Source of the DNA: Albimonas sp963816545
Lineage (GTDB): Bacteria; Pseudomonadota; Alphaproteobacteria; Rhodobacterales; Rhodobacteraceae
DNA length: 64,000 nt
Reading direction: 5' to 3'
Assembly (NCBI GenBank): GCA_963816545.1
Contig: CAWFLE010000001.1
Location: 496,001 to 560,000, forward strand
Position numbers and translations under genes: made by a program. Under the pieces are notes generated by a model that saw only the letters and a program-made list of their open reading frames with translations, ran no database searches and was not told where the DNA came from. Below, one piece after another: positions 37,186-44,736 of this stretch; the stretch's first letter is position 1, and each line of letters begins with the position of its first letter.

Positions 37186-37201
37186 TGTTTCACGTGGAAC
37201 A
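37186..37201. other. parS-like ParB-binding site
   Basis: The 16-mer TGTTTCACGTGGAACA is a near-perfect inverted repeat with the CACGTG core and matches the bacterial parS consensus (TGTTtCACGTGaAACA) in 15 of 16 positions. It lies in an AT-rich intergenic stretch upstream of puuE. No parA/parB is in the window. Scanning other CACGTG occurrences (for example 22257, 54605, 55134) found none with the flanking arms, so the match is unlikely to be accidental. In Alphaproteobacteria such sites cluster near the origin, so the segment may be origin-proximal. Confidence 0.72.
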
Positions 37202-37278
37202 CTCCAAGTACCCCCCCCGCTTCCCTCCCCTCCCGCCCTGCGCCATGATCCCCAAGCGCAACCGCCGGAGGCCCCCTG

Positions 37279-38190
37279 ATGCCCGACCCCGCCTACCCCC
37301 GAGACCTGATCGGCTACGGCGAGACCCCGCCCGACCCCGCTTGGCCGAACGGCGCGAAGCTCGCCCTCAGCTTCGTGATCAACTACGAGGAAGGCGCCGA
37401 ATACTCCCTCCTCCACGGAGACCGCCAGTCCGAGGCCTTCCTCTCCGAAGTCACCCAGGCCACGAACTGGCCGAACCAGCGCCACTGGAACATGGAATCC
37501 ATGTACGAATATGGCTCCCGAGCCGGTTTCTGGCGCCTCCACCGCATGTTCACCTCCCGAAACCTGCCCGTCACCGTCTTCGGCGTCGCCATGGCCCTCG
37601 CCCGCAACCCCGAAGCCGTCTCCGCCATGCGCGCCGCCGACTGGGAAATCGCCTCCCACGGCCTGCGCTGGATCGAATACAAGGACTTCGCCCGCGAGGA
37701 CGAACGCGCCCACCTCCACGAAGCCATCCGCCTGCACGAGGAAACCACCGGCGCCCGCCCCACCGGCTGGTACACCGGCCGCTGCTCCATGAACACGGTC
37801 GACCTGGTGGCCGAGGAGGGCGGCTTCGCATGGTGCTCCGACAGCTACGCCGACGACCTGCCCTACTGGCAGCGCACCACCTCCGGCCCGCAACTGGTGC
37901 TTCCCTACTCGCTGGACGCCAACGACGCCCGCTTCATCTCCAGCCAGGGCTGGGGCAGCCCCTCGGCGTTCCATGAATACCTCTCCAATTCGGTGGAACT
38001 ACTGCTGGACGAGGGCCGCGCCGGCGCCCCGAAGATGATGTCCGTGGGCCTGCACTGCCGCCTCGCCGGCCGTCCCGGCCGCGCCGCCGCCCTCGCCCGC
38101 TTCCTCGACGAGGTCGCGAACCACCCCGAGATCTGGGTCACGACCCGCCTCGGGATCGCCGACCACTGGCGCGCGCGCTTCCCCGCCTGA
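37279..38190 (+). CDS. puuE: allantoinase PuuE (polysaccharide-deacetylase fold)
   Basis: A 303-residue cofactor-independent allantoinase hydrolysing allantoin to allantoate. Family segments are PRDLIGYGETPPDPAWPNGA (residues 7-26), LSFVINYEEGAEYSLLHGD with the conserved Glu, and SMYEYGSRAGFWRLHRMF. HGLRWIEYKDF (about 122-132), GWYTGRCSMNT and SDSYADDLPYW follow. These are the PuuE-specific versions of deacetylase motifs. A ggagg ribosome site precedes the ATG. Allantoicase and ureidoglycolate lyase follow 1.3 kb downstream, separated by an opposing methyltransferase. Confidence 0.93.
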   Translation: MPDPAYPRDLIGYGETPPDPAWPNGAKLALSFVINYEEGAEYSLLHGDRQSEAFLSEVTQATNWPNQRHWNMESMYEYGSRAGFWRLHRMFTSRNLPVTVFGVAMALARNPEAVSAMRAADWEIASHGLRWIEYKDFAREDERAHLHEAIRLHEETTGARPTGWYTGRCSMNTVDLVAEEGGFAWCSDSYADDLPYWQRTTSGPQLVLPYSLDANDARFISSQGWGSPSAFHEYLSNSVELLLDEGRAGAPKMMSVGLHCRLAGRPGRAAALARFLDEVANHPEIWVTTRLGIADHWRARFPA

Positions 38191-38217
38191 CGCCAACCGT
38201 CCCGCGAAAGCCGCGCG

Positions 38218-38274
38218 CCTCCGCCCCTGCGGAGGCGCCTCCGGGAACCGGAGGCCTGCGGGCGCGCCCGCAGG
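38218..38274. repeat. three abutting GC-rich palindromes
   Basis: Three perfect hairpins lie head to tail between two convergent genes: CCTCCGCccctGCGGAGG (38218-38235), GCCTCCGGgaaCCGGAGGC (38237-38255) and CCTGCGGGCGCGCCCGCAGG (38255-38274). They could act together as a terminator for puuE and the opposing methyltransferase, although no T tract follows. A comparable triplet lies at 49046-49103, so this is probably a dispersed intergenic repeat type. Confidence 0.6.
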
Positions 38275-38300
38275 CGCGGCCGGCCCGGCGAATGCGCTCC

Positions 38301-39314
38301 TCAGCCCGGCTTGCGCCCCATGGCCAGCATGGTCAGCCCCGGGATCATCGGCTGCACCGAGACGTCCTCGAACCCGGCCTCCGTCAGCGCCCCGGCCAGC
38401 CACGCATCGTCCAGCGACCGCGCCGTGGGCGTGAACGCCGTATGCTGCAACTGCCACAACGCCGCCAGCTTCGGCCCCGTCCGGTCCGCCTCCACCACGA
38501 AATCATGCAGCAGATACAGCCCCCCCGGCGCCAGCGTCTTACAGGCCCGCGAGATCAGCCCCTCATGCGCCTCCCCCGGCACGCCCGAGAACAGGTAGCT
38601 CATCAGCACCGCGTCCTGCCCGCCCGGCCAGTCCGTTTCCAGCGCGTTGCCCTCGATGTAGGAGATCCGGTCGCTCAGCCCCGCCTCCTTCACGTAGCGC
38701 CGCCCCAGCTTCGCGACGTTGGGGAAATCCACCACCGTCGCCTGAAGCCCCTCGAACGCCTTGCACAGCGTGATCGCGTAGGCGCCCGTGCCGCCGCCCA
38801 CGTCCAGCAGGCCACGCGCCGCCGACAGGTCCGCGAGCTTCGCCAGCCCCCGCGCCGGACCCAGAGACCCGGCATGCTGGCTCTCGGAATAGAGCCGCGC
38901 CTCCTCCGGGTCCTCGAACCACTGGGCGTAGCTGCCGGTGGCGCCCTCGGGCAGGCGGTCGGCCAGCGCCGGCTCGATCTGATCCAGCAGCGAATACATC
39001 TGCCGGTCCACCTGAAGCCGCAGGTAGTCGCCGAAATCGTACTTGGCGCCCTTCACCAGGAAGGCCTCCGCCGCCGGCGCGTTGGCGAACCGCTCCCCCT
39101 CCACCGACACCAGCTTCAGCGAGGCCACCGCCGTCAGCAGCGTCCGCGCCCGCTCGGCGGGCAGGCCCGAGGCCTCGCCCAGCGCCTCGGCCGTCATCGG
39201 CCCCTCGGCCAGGTGCGTGAACACTCCGTAGTGCAGCGCCGCGAACAGCGCCTTCGAGCCCATGAACCCGAACGCGATGTCCGAGATCTCCTCCGCCGTG
39301 GTGAGCAGCGTCAT
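38301..39314 (-). CDS. SAM-dependent O-methyltransferase (acetylserotonin/CrtF-like)
   Basis: A 337-residue two-domain methyltransferase. The winged-helix dimerisation domain (about 1-100; KALFAALHYGVFTHLAEGPM) precedes a Rossmann domain with the SAM motif ARGLLDVGGGTGAYAITLCK (about 165-184), VDFPNVAKLG and LHDFVVEAD. This is the hydroxyneurosporene/acetylserotonin type of O-methyltransferase. The substrate cannot be told and no carotenoid or photosynthesis gene is nearby. It lies opposite to the allantoin genes, divergent from alc with a 163-base shared promoter region. Confidence 0.82.
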   Translation of the reverse strand: MTLLTTAEEISDIAFGFMGSKALFAALHYGVFTHLAEGPMTAEALGEASGLPAERARTLLTAVASLKLVSVEGERFANAPAAEAFLVKGAKYDFGDYLRLQVDRQMYSLLDQIEPALADRLPEGATGSYAQWFEDPEEARLYSESQHAGSLGPARGLAKLADLSAARGLLDVGGGTGAYAITLCKAFEGLQATVVDFPNVAKLGRRYVKEAGLSDRISYIEGNALETDWPGGQDAVLMSYLFSGVPGEAHEGLISRACKTLAPGGLYLLHDFVVEADRTGPKLAALWQLQHTAFTPTARSLDDAWLAGALTEAGFEDVSVQPMIPGLTMLAMGRKPG

Positions 39315-39477
39315 CGTCCCAACCCCCCATGTTCCGATCGCGACGGAGAGTATCCTGAAACCGACGCGTCTTGCCAGCCTGCGGCGCCTGATCCCGCGTC
39401 GCAAACGGCCCGGTGACGCCTTCTCAGGCGCCGACACCCGCGCTATGCCTGATCCGTCCCCAGCCGAAGGAGCCTCC

Positions 39478-40485
39478 ATGCCCGACGAGATCGCCCCCCT
39501 GCCCAAGCTCCCCGACTGGGCCGCGCCGCTCATCAACCTCGCCTCCCCGCGGCTGGGGGCCGAGGCGACGGAGGCGTCGGACGACTTCTTCGCCGACCGC
39601 GCGCGCCTGCTTCAGGACGCGCCCGCGGTCTGGAAGCCCGACGTCTTCGATGACAACGGCAAGTGGATGGACGGGTGGGAAAGCCGGCGCCGGCGCGACT
39701 CGGGCCATGACTGGTGCGTGATCCGGCTGGGCGTGACCGGCGCCATCCGCGGCGTGGACATCGACACCAGCTGGTTCACCGGCAACTACCCCAAGGCGGC
39801 CTCGCTGCAGGGCGCGCGCGGCGAGGGGCGGCCGGGGGAGGCGGATTGGGTGGAGGTCGTCCCCTCCACCACGCTCGGCCCCTCCGGCCACCATTTCATC
39901 GAAGCGTCGGCCGAGGGGCCGTTCAACTGGCTCCGGCTGAACATCCACCCCGACGGCGGCGTCGCGCGGCTGCGGGTCTACGGCACGCCCGTCCCCGACT
40001 GGTCGGGCGCGGGGGACGAGACGGTCGAGCTCTCGGCCATCCGCAACGGCGGCCGGGTGCTGGCCTTCAACGACGCGCATTACGGCGACGTCTGGGCGGT
40101 GCTGTCCGAGGGGCGCGGCCGCAACCAGGCCGACGGGTGGGAGACGCGCCGGCGGCGGGAGCCCGGGAACGACTGGCTGATCGCCGCCCTCGGCGCCCGC
40201 GGCACGGTGGAGCGGCTGGAGATCGACACCGCCCATTTCAAGGGCAACTTCCCCCACCGCGTGTCCCTCCAGGCGGCCGACGTGACCTGGGGCACGGACG
40301 GCAGCGTGGCGACGCAGGCGATGTTCTGGCCGGTGCTGATGGAGCCGCGCCCCGTCGGCCCCGACGCGATCCATGTGTTCGAGGGCGAGGCGCTGGCGGC
40401 CCTTGGCCCCGTCAGCCACGTCAAGCTGAACCTGCACCCGGACGGCGGCGTCTCGCGCCTGCGGGTCTTCGGGCGGCGGGCATGA
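39478..40485 (+). CDS. alc: allantoicase
   Basis: A 335-residue enzyme hydrolysing allantoate to ureidoglycolate and urea. The protein is an internal duplication typical of the family. The first repeat has NGKWMDGWESRRRRDSGHDW (about 60-79) and the second NQADGWETRRRREPGNDWL. Each ends with an LNxHPDGGVxRLRV block (LNIHPDGGVARLRVYG and LNLHPDGGVSRLRVFG). A gaaggag ribosome site precedes the ATG. The stop overlaps allA by four bases. Confidence 0.94.
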   Translation: MPDEIAPLPKLPDWAAPLINLASPRLGAEATEASDDFFADRARLLQDAPAVWKPDVFDDNGKWMDGWESRRRRDSGHDWCVIRLGVTGAIRGVDIDTSWFTGNYPKAASLQGARGEGRPGEADWVEVVPSTTLGPSGHHFIEASAEGPFNWLRLNIHPDGGVARLRVYGTPVPDWSGAGDETVELSAIRNGGRVLAFNDAHYGDVWAVLSEGRGRNQADGWETRRRREPGNDWLIAALGARGTVERLEIDTAHFKGNFPHRVSLQAADVTWGTDGSVATQAMFWPVLMEPRPVGPDAIHVFEGEALAALGPVSHVKLNLHPDGGVSRLRVFGRRA

Positions 40486-40958
40486 GGGAGATCGCGGTCC
40501 AGCCCCTGACGGCGGAGGCCTTCGCCCCCTTCGGGCGGGTGATCGAGGCGGCGCCCGCCTCCGCGGTCGGGATCAACGCCGGATGGACGACCCGCTTCCA
40601 CGCTCTGGCCGAGATCGACGTGGAGGGCGCGCCCCCGATCCTCTCGATCTTCCGCAGCCGGGTTCGCCCGCTGGTGGTGGATATGCTGGAGCGGCATCCG
40701 TTCGGCACGCAGGCGTTCTTCCCGCTGGGGGGGCGGCCGTGGCTCGCGGTCTGCGCCGAGACGCCGGAGGCTGAGCCGCAGGCGTTCCTGTTCCGGGGGG
40801 ATCAGGGGGCGCAGATCGGGCGGGGGGTGTGGCACGCGCCGCTGCTGACGCTGGCGGCGCAGGATTTCCTGGTGGCGGATCGGGCGGAGCCGGAGGGGAA
40901 TGTGGAGGTGGTGGAGGTACACTATGAGATCGAGACTACCAGTTCCTCTTCTCGATGA
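40482..40958 (+). CDS. allA: ureidoglycolate lyase
   Basis: A 158-residue cupin-fold enzyme releasing urea and glyoxylate from ureidoglycolate. Conserved pieces: LTAEAFAPFGRVIEAAP (8-24), LSIFRSRVRPLVVDMLERHP (about 51-70), TQAFFPLGGRPWLAVC and GVWHAPLLTL. The overlapping start and order puuE, alc, allA give a nearly complete allantoin-to-glyoxylate route. The final serine-rich residues (TTSSSSR) run into the convergent low-GC gene, so the C-terminus may have been remodelled by that insertion. Confidence 0.92.
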   Translation: MREIAVQPLTAEAFAPFGRVIEAAPASAVGINAGWTTRFHALAEIDVEGAPPILSIFRSRVRPLVVDMLERHPFGTQAFFPLGGRPWLAVCAETPEAEPQAFLFRGDQGAQIGRGVWHAPLLTLAAQDFLVADRAEPEGNVEVVEVHYEIETTSSSSR

Positions 40959-40970
40959 TGATGGCGCCCC

Positions 40971-41735
40971 TTACACCCAGAGGAATGCTTGGAGCGCAGC
41001 GAGGGCGATCGTAACGATTGCACTGAGCAGCCCAACCACTTTCGCCACCCTCGTCTCAAAGAGTTTGTCCAGCCGATACCCATAGCCCCGAGACGCCGTT
41101 ACTAGCCGTCCGGCCAGCATCCGCTTTAGCACGCGGTGCAAGAAGCCCACCTTGCACAACGTGGAGTTGTGCATTCTGATGAACTCTCCATTTTGGAAGG
41201 CGTCCACCTCTTCCTTACCCGTAAGGAAGTCTCGATGACGGCCTCCGTTTAGCTCCATCAGGCTCGTGAGCCTCGGATGAGCAGCGTAGTCCGCACCGTA
41301 GCGGTCTGCGAGAATATCATTAAGGTTGATCCGCCTTTCCACCGGTATCACGGGAGCATCCCTCTGTCCAAGCACCCGATAGCGATGCTCAAGATGCTCA
41401 AAGCCGTAGGTAAGGTTCCGCATATTCCAGTGAACCCAGTACTTGTCACGACGGTCTTGGACAAACCTATATAAGTCATCAAGAAGCTGTCGCTCGACCT
41501 CGTCAAACCGCTCCCTTACCGCCTCGCGCGGTATTTGAAGTTCCTCCGCTATCGCGTGCGTTGAAAAGCTTACCGTCTGTTCCGTCAGAAAGTGCGTGAT
41601 AGCGATGGAGGTGATCCGCGGAGAAAGACCTTCGTTGTCATCGTACAGACTCTGGCATGAGTAGTGAATGACGTAGAAATTTACCGGGTTGACCCGAATT
41701 TCCCTGAGGAAGTCCGAACTGCTCGAAATGCTCAC
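40971..41735 (-). CDS. orphan protein with C-terminal membrane helix, probably acquired
   Basis: A 254-residue protein, lower in GC (about half) than its neighbours and placed between allA and an IS element. It begins NPVNFYVIHYSCQSLYDDNE (about 16-35), continues with SPRITSIAITHFLTEQTVSF and YWVHWNMRNLTYGFEHLEHR (about 99-118), and ends with a hydrophobic anchor VVGLLSAIVTIALAALQAFL. Similar proteins are widespread but have no assigned function, and no catalytic motif is apparent. The context suggests horizontal transfer. The conserved YVIHYSC and WVHWNM segments look like a specific folded domain. Confidence 0.75.
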   Translation of the reverse strand: MSISSSSDFLREIRVNPVNFYVIHYSCQSLYDDNEGLSPRITSIAITHFLTEQTVSFSTHAIAEELQIPREAVRERFDEVERQLLDDLYRFVQDRRDKYWVHWNMRNLTYGFEHLEHRYRVLGQRDAPVIPVERRINLNDILADRYGADYAAHPRLTSLMELNGGRHRDFLTGKEEVDAFQNGEFIRMHNSTLCKVGFLHRVLKRMLAGRLVTASRGYGYRLDKLFETRVAKVVGLLSAIVTIALAALQAFLWV

Positions 41736-41846
41736 ACGCCCCTCCTGCGTAGTTTTTCGCTATGTATCAGCGATCCCGAGGGTGACCTGACCCCTTGTTT
41801 CTCCTCCACGGCGTGCTGGGATCCCGGCCGACTGGAAGGGACCGGA

Positions 41847-42113
41847 ATGAAGCGCAGCAGGTTCACGGAAGAGCAGATCATCGGCGTTCTGCGGGAGCAG
41901 GAGGCCGGGGCCACGGTGGCGGAGCTATGCCGCAAGCACGGGATGTCATCGGCGACGTTCTACGCCTGGAAGGCGAAGTACGGCGGGATGGACGTCTCCG
42001 ACGCGAAGCGGCTGAAGGCCCTCGAGGACGAGAACGCCCGGCTGAAGCGGCTCTACGCCGACGCGATGCTCGACAACGCCGGGTTGAAGGATCTGCTGTC
42101 AAAAAAATGGTGA
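41847..42113 (+). CDS. IS3-family transposase OrfA
   Basis: An 88-residue HTH protein: RFTEEQIIGVLREQEAGATV and CRKHGMSSATFYAWKAKYGG form the DNA-binding region, followed by a leucine-zipper-like region (DAKRLKALEDENARLKRLYA). It ends at 42113 after the A7 run (42101-42107), where a -1 frameshift lets ribosomes read into orfB. Start at the ATG at 41847, 64 bases inside the left end. Confidence 0.93.
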   Translation: MKRSRFTEEQIIGVLREQEAGATVAELCRKHGMSSATFYAWKAKYGGMDVSDAKRLKALEDENARLKRLYADAMLDNAGLKDLLSKKW

Positions 42114-43027
42114 CGCCCGCCGTGATGCGGGACGCGGTCGCGCATCACCGTGCCTGTCACGGGATGAGCGAGCGGCGGGCGTGCACCTTGGACCGCAGCT
42201 CGGTCCGCTACCGAAGCCGGCGCCCCGACGATGCTGGCCTGCGCCGGCGCCGGCGCGAGCTGGCGGAGCAGCGCCGGCGGTTCGGCTATCGCCGGCTGCA
42301 TGTGCTGCTGCGTGCGGAGGGCTGGGCCATGAACCGCAAGAAGACCCAGCGGCTCTACGGTGAGGAGGGGCTGGCTGTGCGGCGGCGCAGATCCCGCCGC
42401 CGGATCGCGGTCGCGCGCACGCCGATACCGGCGCCGGACGGACCGAACAGCCGCTGGTCGATGGACTTCGTGCATGACCAACTGGCCGGCGGAGGCAGGT
42501 TCCGCGTGCTGAACATCATCGACGACGTGACGAAGGAGTGTCTGGCGGCGATCCCGGACGCCTCGATCTCCGGCAGACGGGTCGTCCGGGAGCTGAAGGT
42601 CCTCATCGAGACCCGCGGCAAGCCACGCATCGTGGTCAGCGACAACGGGACGGAGTTCACCTCGACGGCCGTCCTGACCTTCGCGCAGGCGGAGAAGCTG
42701 GACTGGCGATACATCGCGCCGGGAAAGCCGACCCAAAACGCCTTCGCCGAGAGCTTTCAGGGCCGGATGCGGGACGAATGCCTCAACGAGCACCTGTTTT
42801 TCTCGATGAACCACGTCCGGGCGATCCTCCGCGGATGGGTCGACGACTACAACACCGTGAGGCCGCACTCGGCGATCGGCTACATGACGCCGGCCGCCTA
42901 CGCAGCCTCCCTGAAACCGCAATGGGCATCGCCGCTGCACGACCTCGAAGGCTCCGCGCCGCTGCCCATTGCTCACGCCGCCCTGACGGGCAAATCTCAA
43001 CCCACGATTCCGGCCGCCCGCGGATGA
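42107..43027 (+). CDS. IS3-family transposase OrfB (DDE integrase)
   Basis: A 306-residue DDE recombinase, normally made as an OrfAB fusion by -1 slippage on the A7 run, although an ATG exists at 42107. It has an HTH_21 region (RRRFGYRRLHVLLRAEGWAM) and the rve core with NSRWSMDFVHDQL (first Asp), IVVSDNGTEFTS (second Asp) and PTQNAFAESFQGRMRDECLN (Glu). The three catalytic acids are all present. It ends 18 bases before the right inverted repeat. Confidence 0.94.
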   Translation: MVTPAVMRDAVAHHRACHGMSERRACTLDRSSVRYRSRRPDDAGLRRRRRELAEQRRRFGYRRLHVLLRAEGWAMNRKKTQRLYGEEGLAVRRRRSRRRIAVARTPIPAPDGPNSRWSMDFVHDQLAGGGRFRVLNIIDDVTKECLAAIPDASISGRRVVRELKVLIETRGKPRIVVSDNGTEFTSTAVLTFAQAEKLDWRYIAPGKPTQNAFAESFQGRMRDECLNEHLFFSMNHVRAILRGWVDDYNTVRPHSAIGYMTPAAYAASLKPQWASPLHDLEGSAPLPIAHAALTGKSQPTIPAARG

Positions 43028-43173
43028 GCGCAAGGGGTCAGGTCAAGGGAAACAAGTCCGACGTAGAACTCGCCGCTCAGCGCCGGAAACTCGGGCGCAC
43101 CAACACCCGCCCCCACGCTTGCCTCCGGCCCCCATCCCCCCTATCCCTCCCGGCAAACCCGGGAGCGCGCTTC

Positions 43174-44134
43174 ATGCACACCTATCTCGACTTCGAAAAA
43201 TCCCTCTCCGAGATCGAAGGGAAGGCCGAGGAGCTTCGCGCGCTGGGCCGGCAGGACCCCCAGATGGACGTGGAGAACGAGGCCAAGGCGCTCGACGCCC
43301 GCGCGAAGTCCATGCTCCAGGACCTCTACAAGGGGCTCGACCCGTGGCGGAAGTGCCAGGTGGCGCGCGCATCCGCTCCGGCCCCATGCGCTCGACTACA
43401 TCAATGCGCTGTTCACCGAGTACACGCCGCTGGCGGGGGACCGGAACTTCGCGGAGGACAAGGCGGTGGTGGGGGGCCTCGCCCGGTTCCATGACCGGCC
43501 GGTGGTGGTGTTCGGGCATGAGAAGGGGCACGACACCGGCTCCCGCCTCGAACGCAACTTCGGGATGGCGCGGCCGGAGGGGTACCGCAAGGCCCAGCGG
43601 CTGATGAAGATGGCCGACCGCTTCGACCTGCCGGTCATCACCCTGATCGACACCGCCGGCGCCTATCCCGGCAAGGGCGCCGAGGAGCGCGGCCAGTCCG
43701 AGGCCATCGCCATGTCCACCGCAACCTGCCTCGAAATCAAGGTCCCCCTGATCTCGGTGGTGATCGGCGAGGGCGGCTCCGGCGGCGCCGTGGCCTTCGC
43801 CACCGCGGACCGGGTGGCGATGCTGGAGCACTCGATCTACTCGGTGATCTCTCCCGAGGGCTGCGCCTCGATCCTGTGGAAGAACGCCGCCAAGACCAGG
43901 GAGGCCGCCGAGGCGCTGCGCCTGACCGCGCAGGACCTGCACAAGCTGGGCGTGATCGACCGGATCATCCCCGAGCCTGTGGGCGGCGCGCAGCGCGACC
44001 GGGGACTCACGCTCTCGCGGGTGGAACAGGCCCTGCAGGAGATGCTGGGCGAGCTCGACGCGCTGGGCCCCAAGGCGCGGCGCGACCAGCGGCGGAAGAA
44101 ATTCCTGGAGATGGGGGCCCGCGGGCTCGCCTGA
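43174..44134 (+). pseudogene. accA: acetyl-CoA carboxylase carboxyltransferase subunit alpha, single-base frameshift
   Basis: About 319 residues after repair. The 5' part (43174-43365) reads MHTYLDFEKSLSEIEGKAEE to LYKGLDPWRKCQVAR. The 3' part, one frame over, continues HPLRPHALDYINALFTEYTP, then GGLARFHDRPVVVFGHEKGH and PVITLIDTAGAYPGKGAEER to the end. One extra base lies in the gcgcgcgc run at about 43361-43369. AccA transfers carboxyl from biotin to acetyl-CoA and is normally essential, so a sequence error is more likely than real loss unless another copy exists. The IS right end lies 128 bases upstream. Confidence 0.93.
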
Positions 44135-44242
44135 CCGTAAGGCGGCCTCGCACTTGGCCTGATAGGCGCTACCGTGGGTTGAACGCGCGTCCGTTATCCG
44201 CGCGCTCGCGCAGTTCAGCTTCCGCGTATCAGGAGGCCCCCC

Positions 44243-44698
44243 ATGCGCCGTTCGCCATGGATGCTGTCGGCGTCGATCGCCGCCGCTCTGTCTCCGCTCC
44301 CGACCCTCGCCGCCCATGTGAACCAGTCGGACCTGAGACGTCCGCAGGGGCCGCTGTTCAAGCCGGACGCGGCCTGGACCCTGCCGTTCGAAGGGAGCGT
44401 GGCGAGGGACTGCTCCGTCGCCAACCTGATGCAGGTCGTGCTGGACGCCTCGCCGCCGGAGGTCGCGGAACCGCTGCGCGGCCGGCTGGAGGACCCGATC
44501 CTGATGCCGGCCGCGCTTCAGGTCGCGGGCGCCGCGATGATGCGGGCGCGGCCGGAAGTCCCGGCGCGGCCGCGCACCGAAGCCCTGAGCCAGGAGCAGA
44601 TGACCATCCTGTCGCTCATCGGGCCGGCGGTGCTGATCCTCGCCGGCTCCAGCGTCGCGCTCGTGGCGCGCGCGCCGGGCGGCATCGGCCGGGGCTGA
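44243..44698 (+). CDS. hypothetical exported protein with C-terminal membrane segment
   Basis: A 151-residue protein preceded by a caggagg ribosome site. Signal peptide MLSASIAAALSPLPTLAA, a mature region with few Cys, and a hydrophobic tail ILSLIGPAVLILAGSSVALV (about 124-143). No family recognised. It stands alone between accA and the opposing glutamate dehydrogenase. Coding is supported by the ribosome site and a typical secreted layout, not by homology. Confidence 0.6.
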   Translation: MRRSPWMLSASIAAALSPLPTLAAHVNQSDLRRPQGPLFKPDAAWTLPFEGSVARDCSVANLMQVVLDASPPEVAEPLRGRLEDPILMPAALQVAGAAMMRARPEVPARPRTEALSQEQMTILSLIGPAVLILAGSSVALVARAPGGIGRG

Positions 44699-44736
44699 GC
44701 GCCCGGGCCGGGCCGGGCCGGAGCCGGGCTACGCCG

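Larger units (their letters stand above)
41783..43045 (+). mobile_element. complete IS3-family insertion sequence (IS407-like group)
   Basis: A 1263-bp element with 15-bp perfect terminal inverted repeats TGACCTGACCCCTTG (41783-41797) and its reverse complement (43031-43045). It is flanked by a 4-bp direct repeat AGGG (41779-41782 and 43046-43049), the expected target duplication for the IS407 group. It holds orfA and orfB with an A7 frameshift site. Both ends, both frames and the target duplication are intact, so it is a recent, probably mobile insertion between the orphan gene and accA. Confidence 0.95.
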
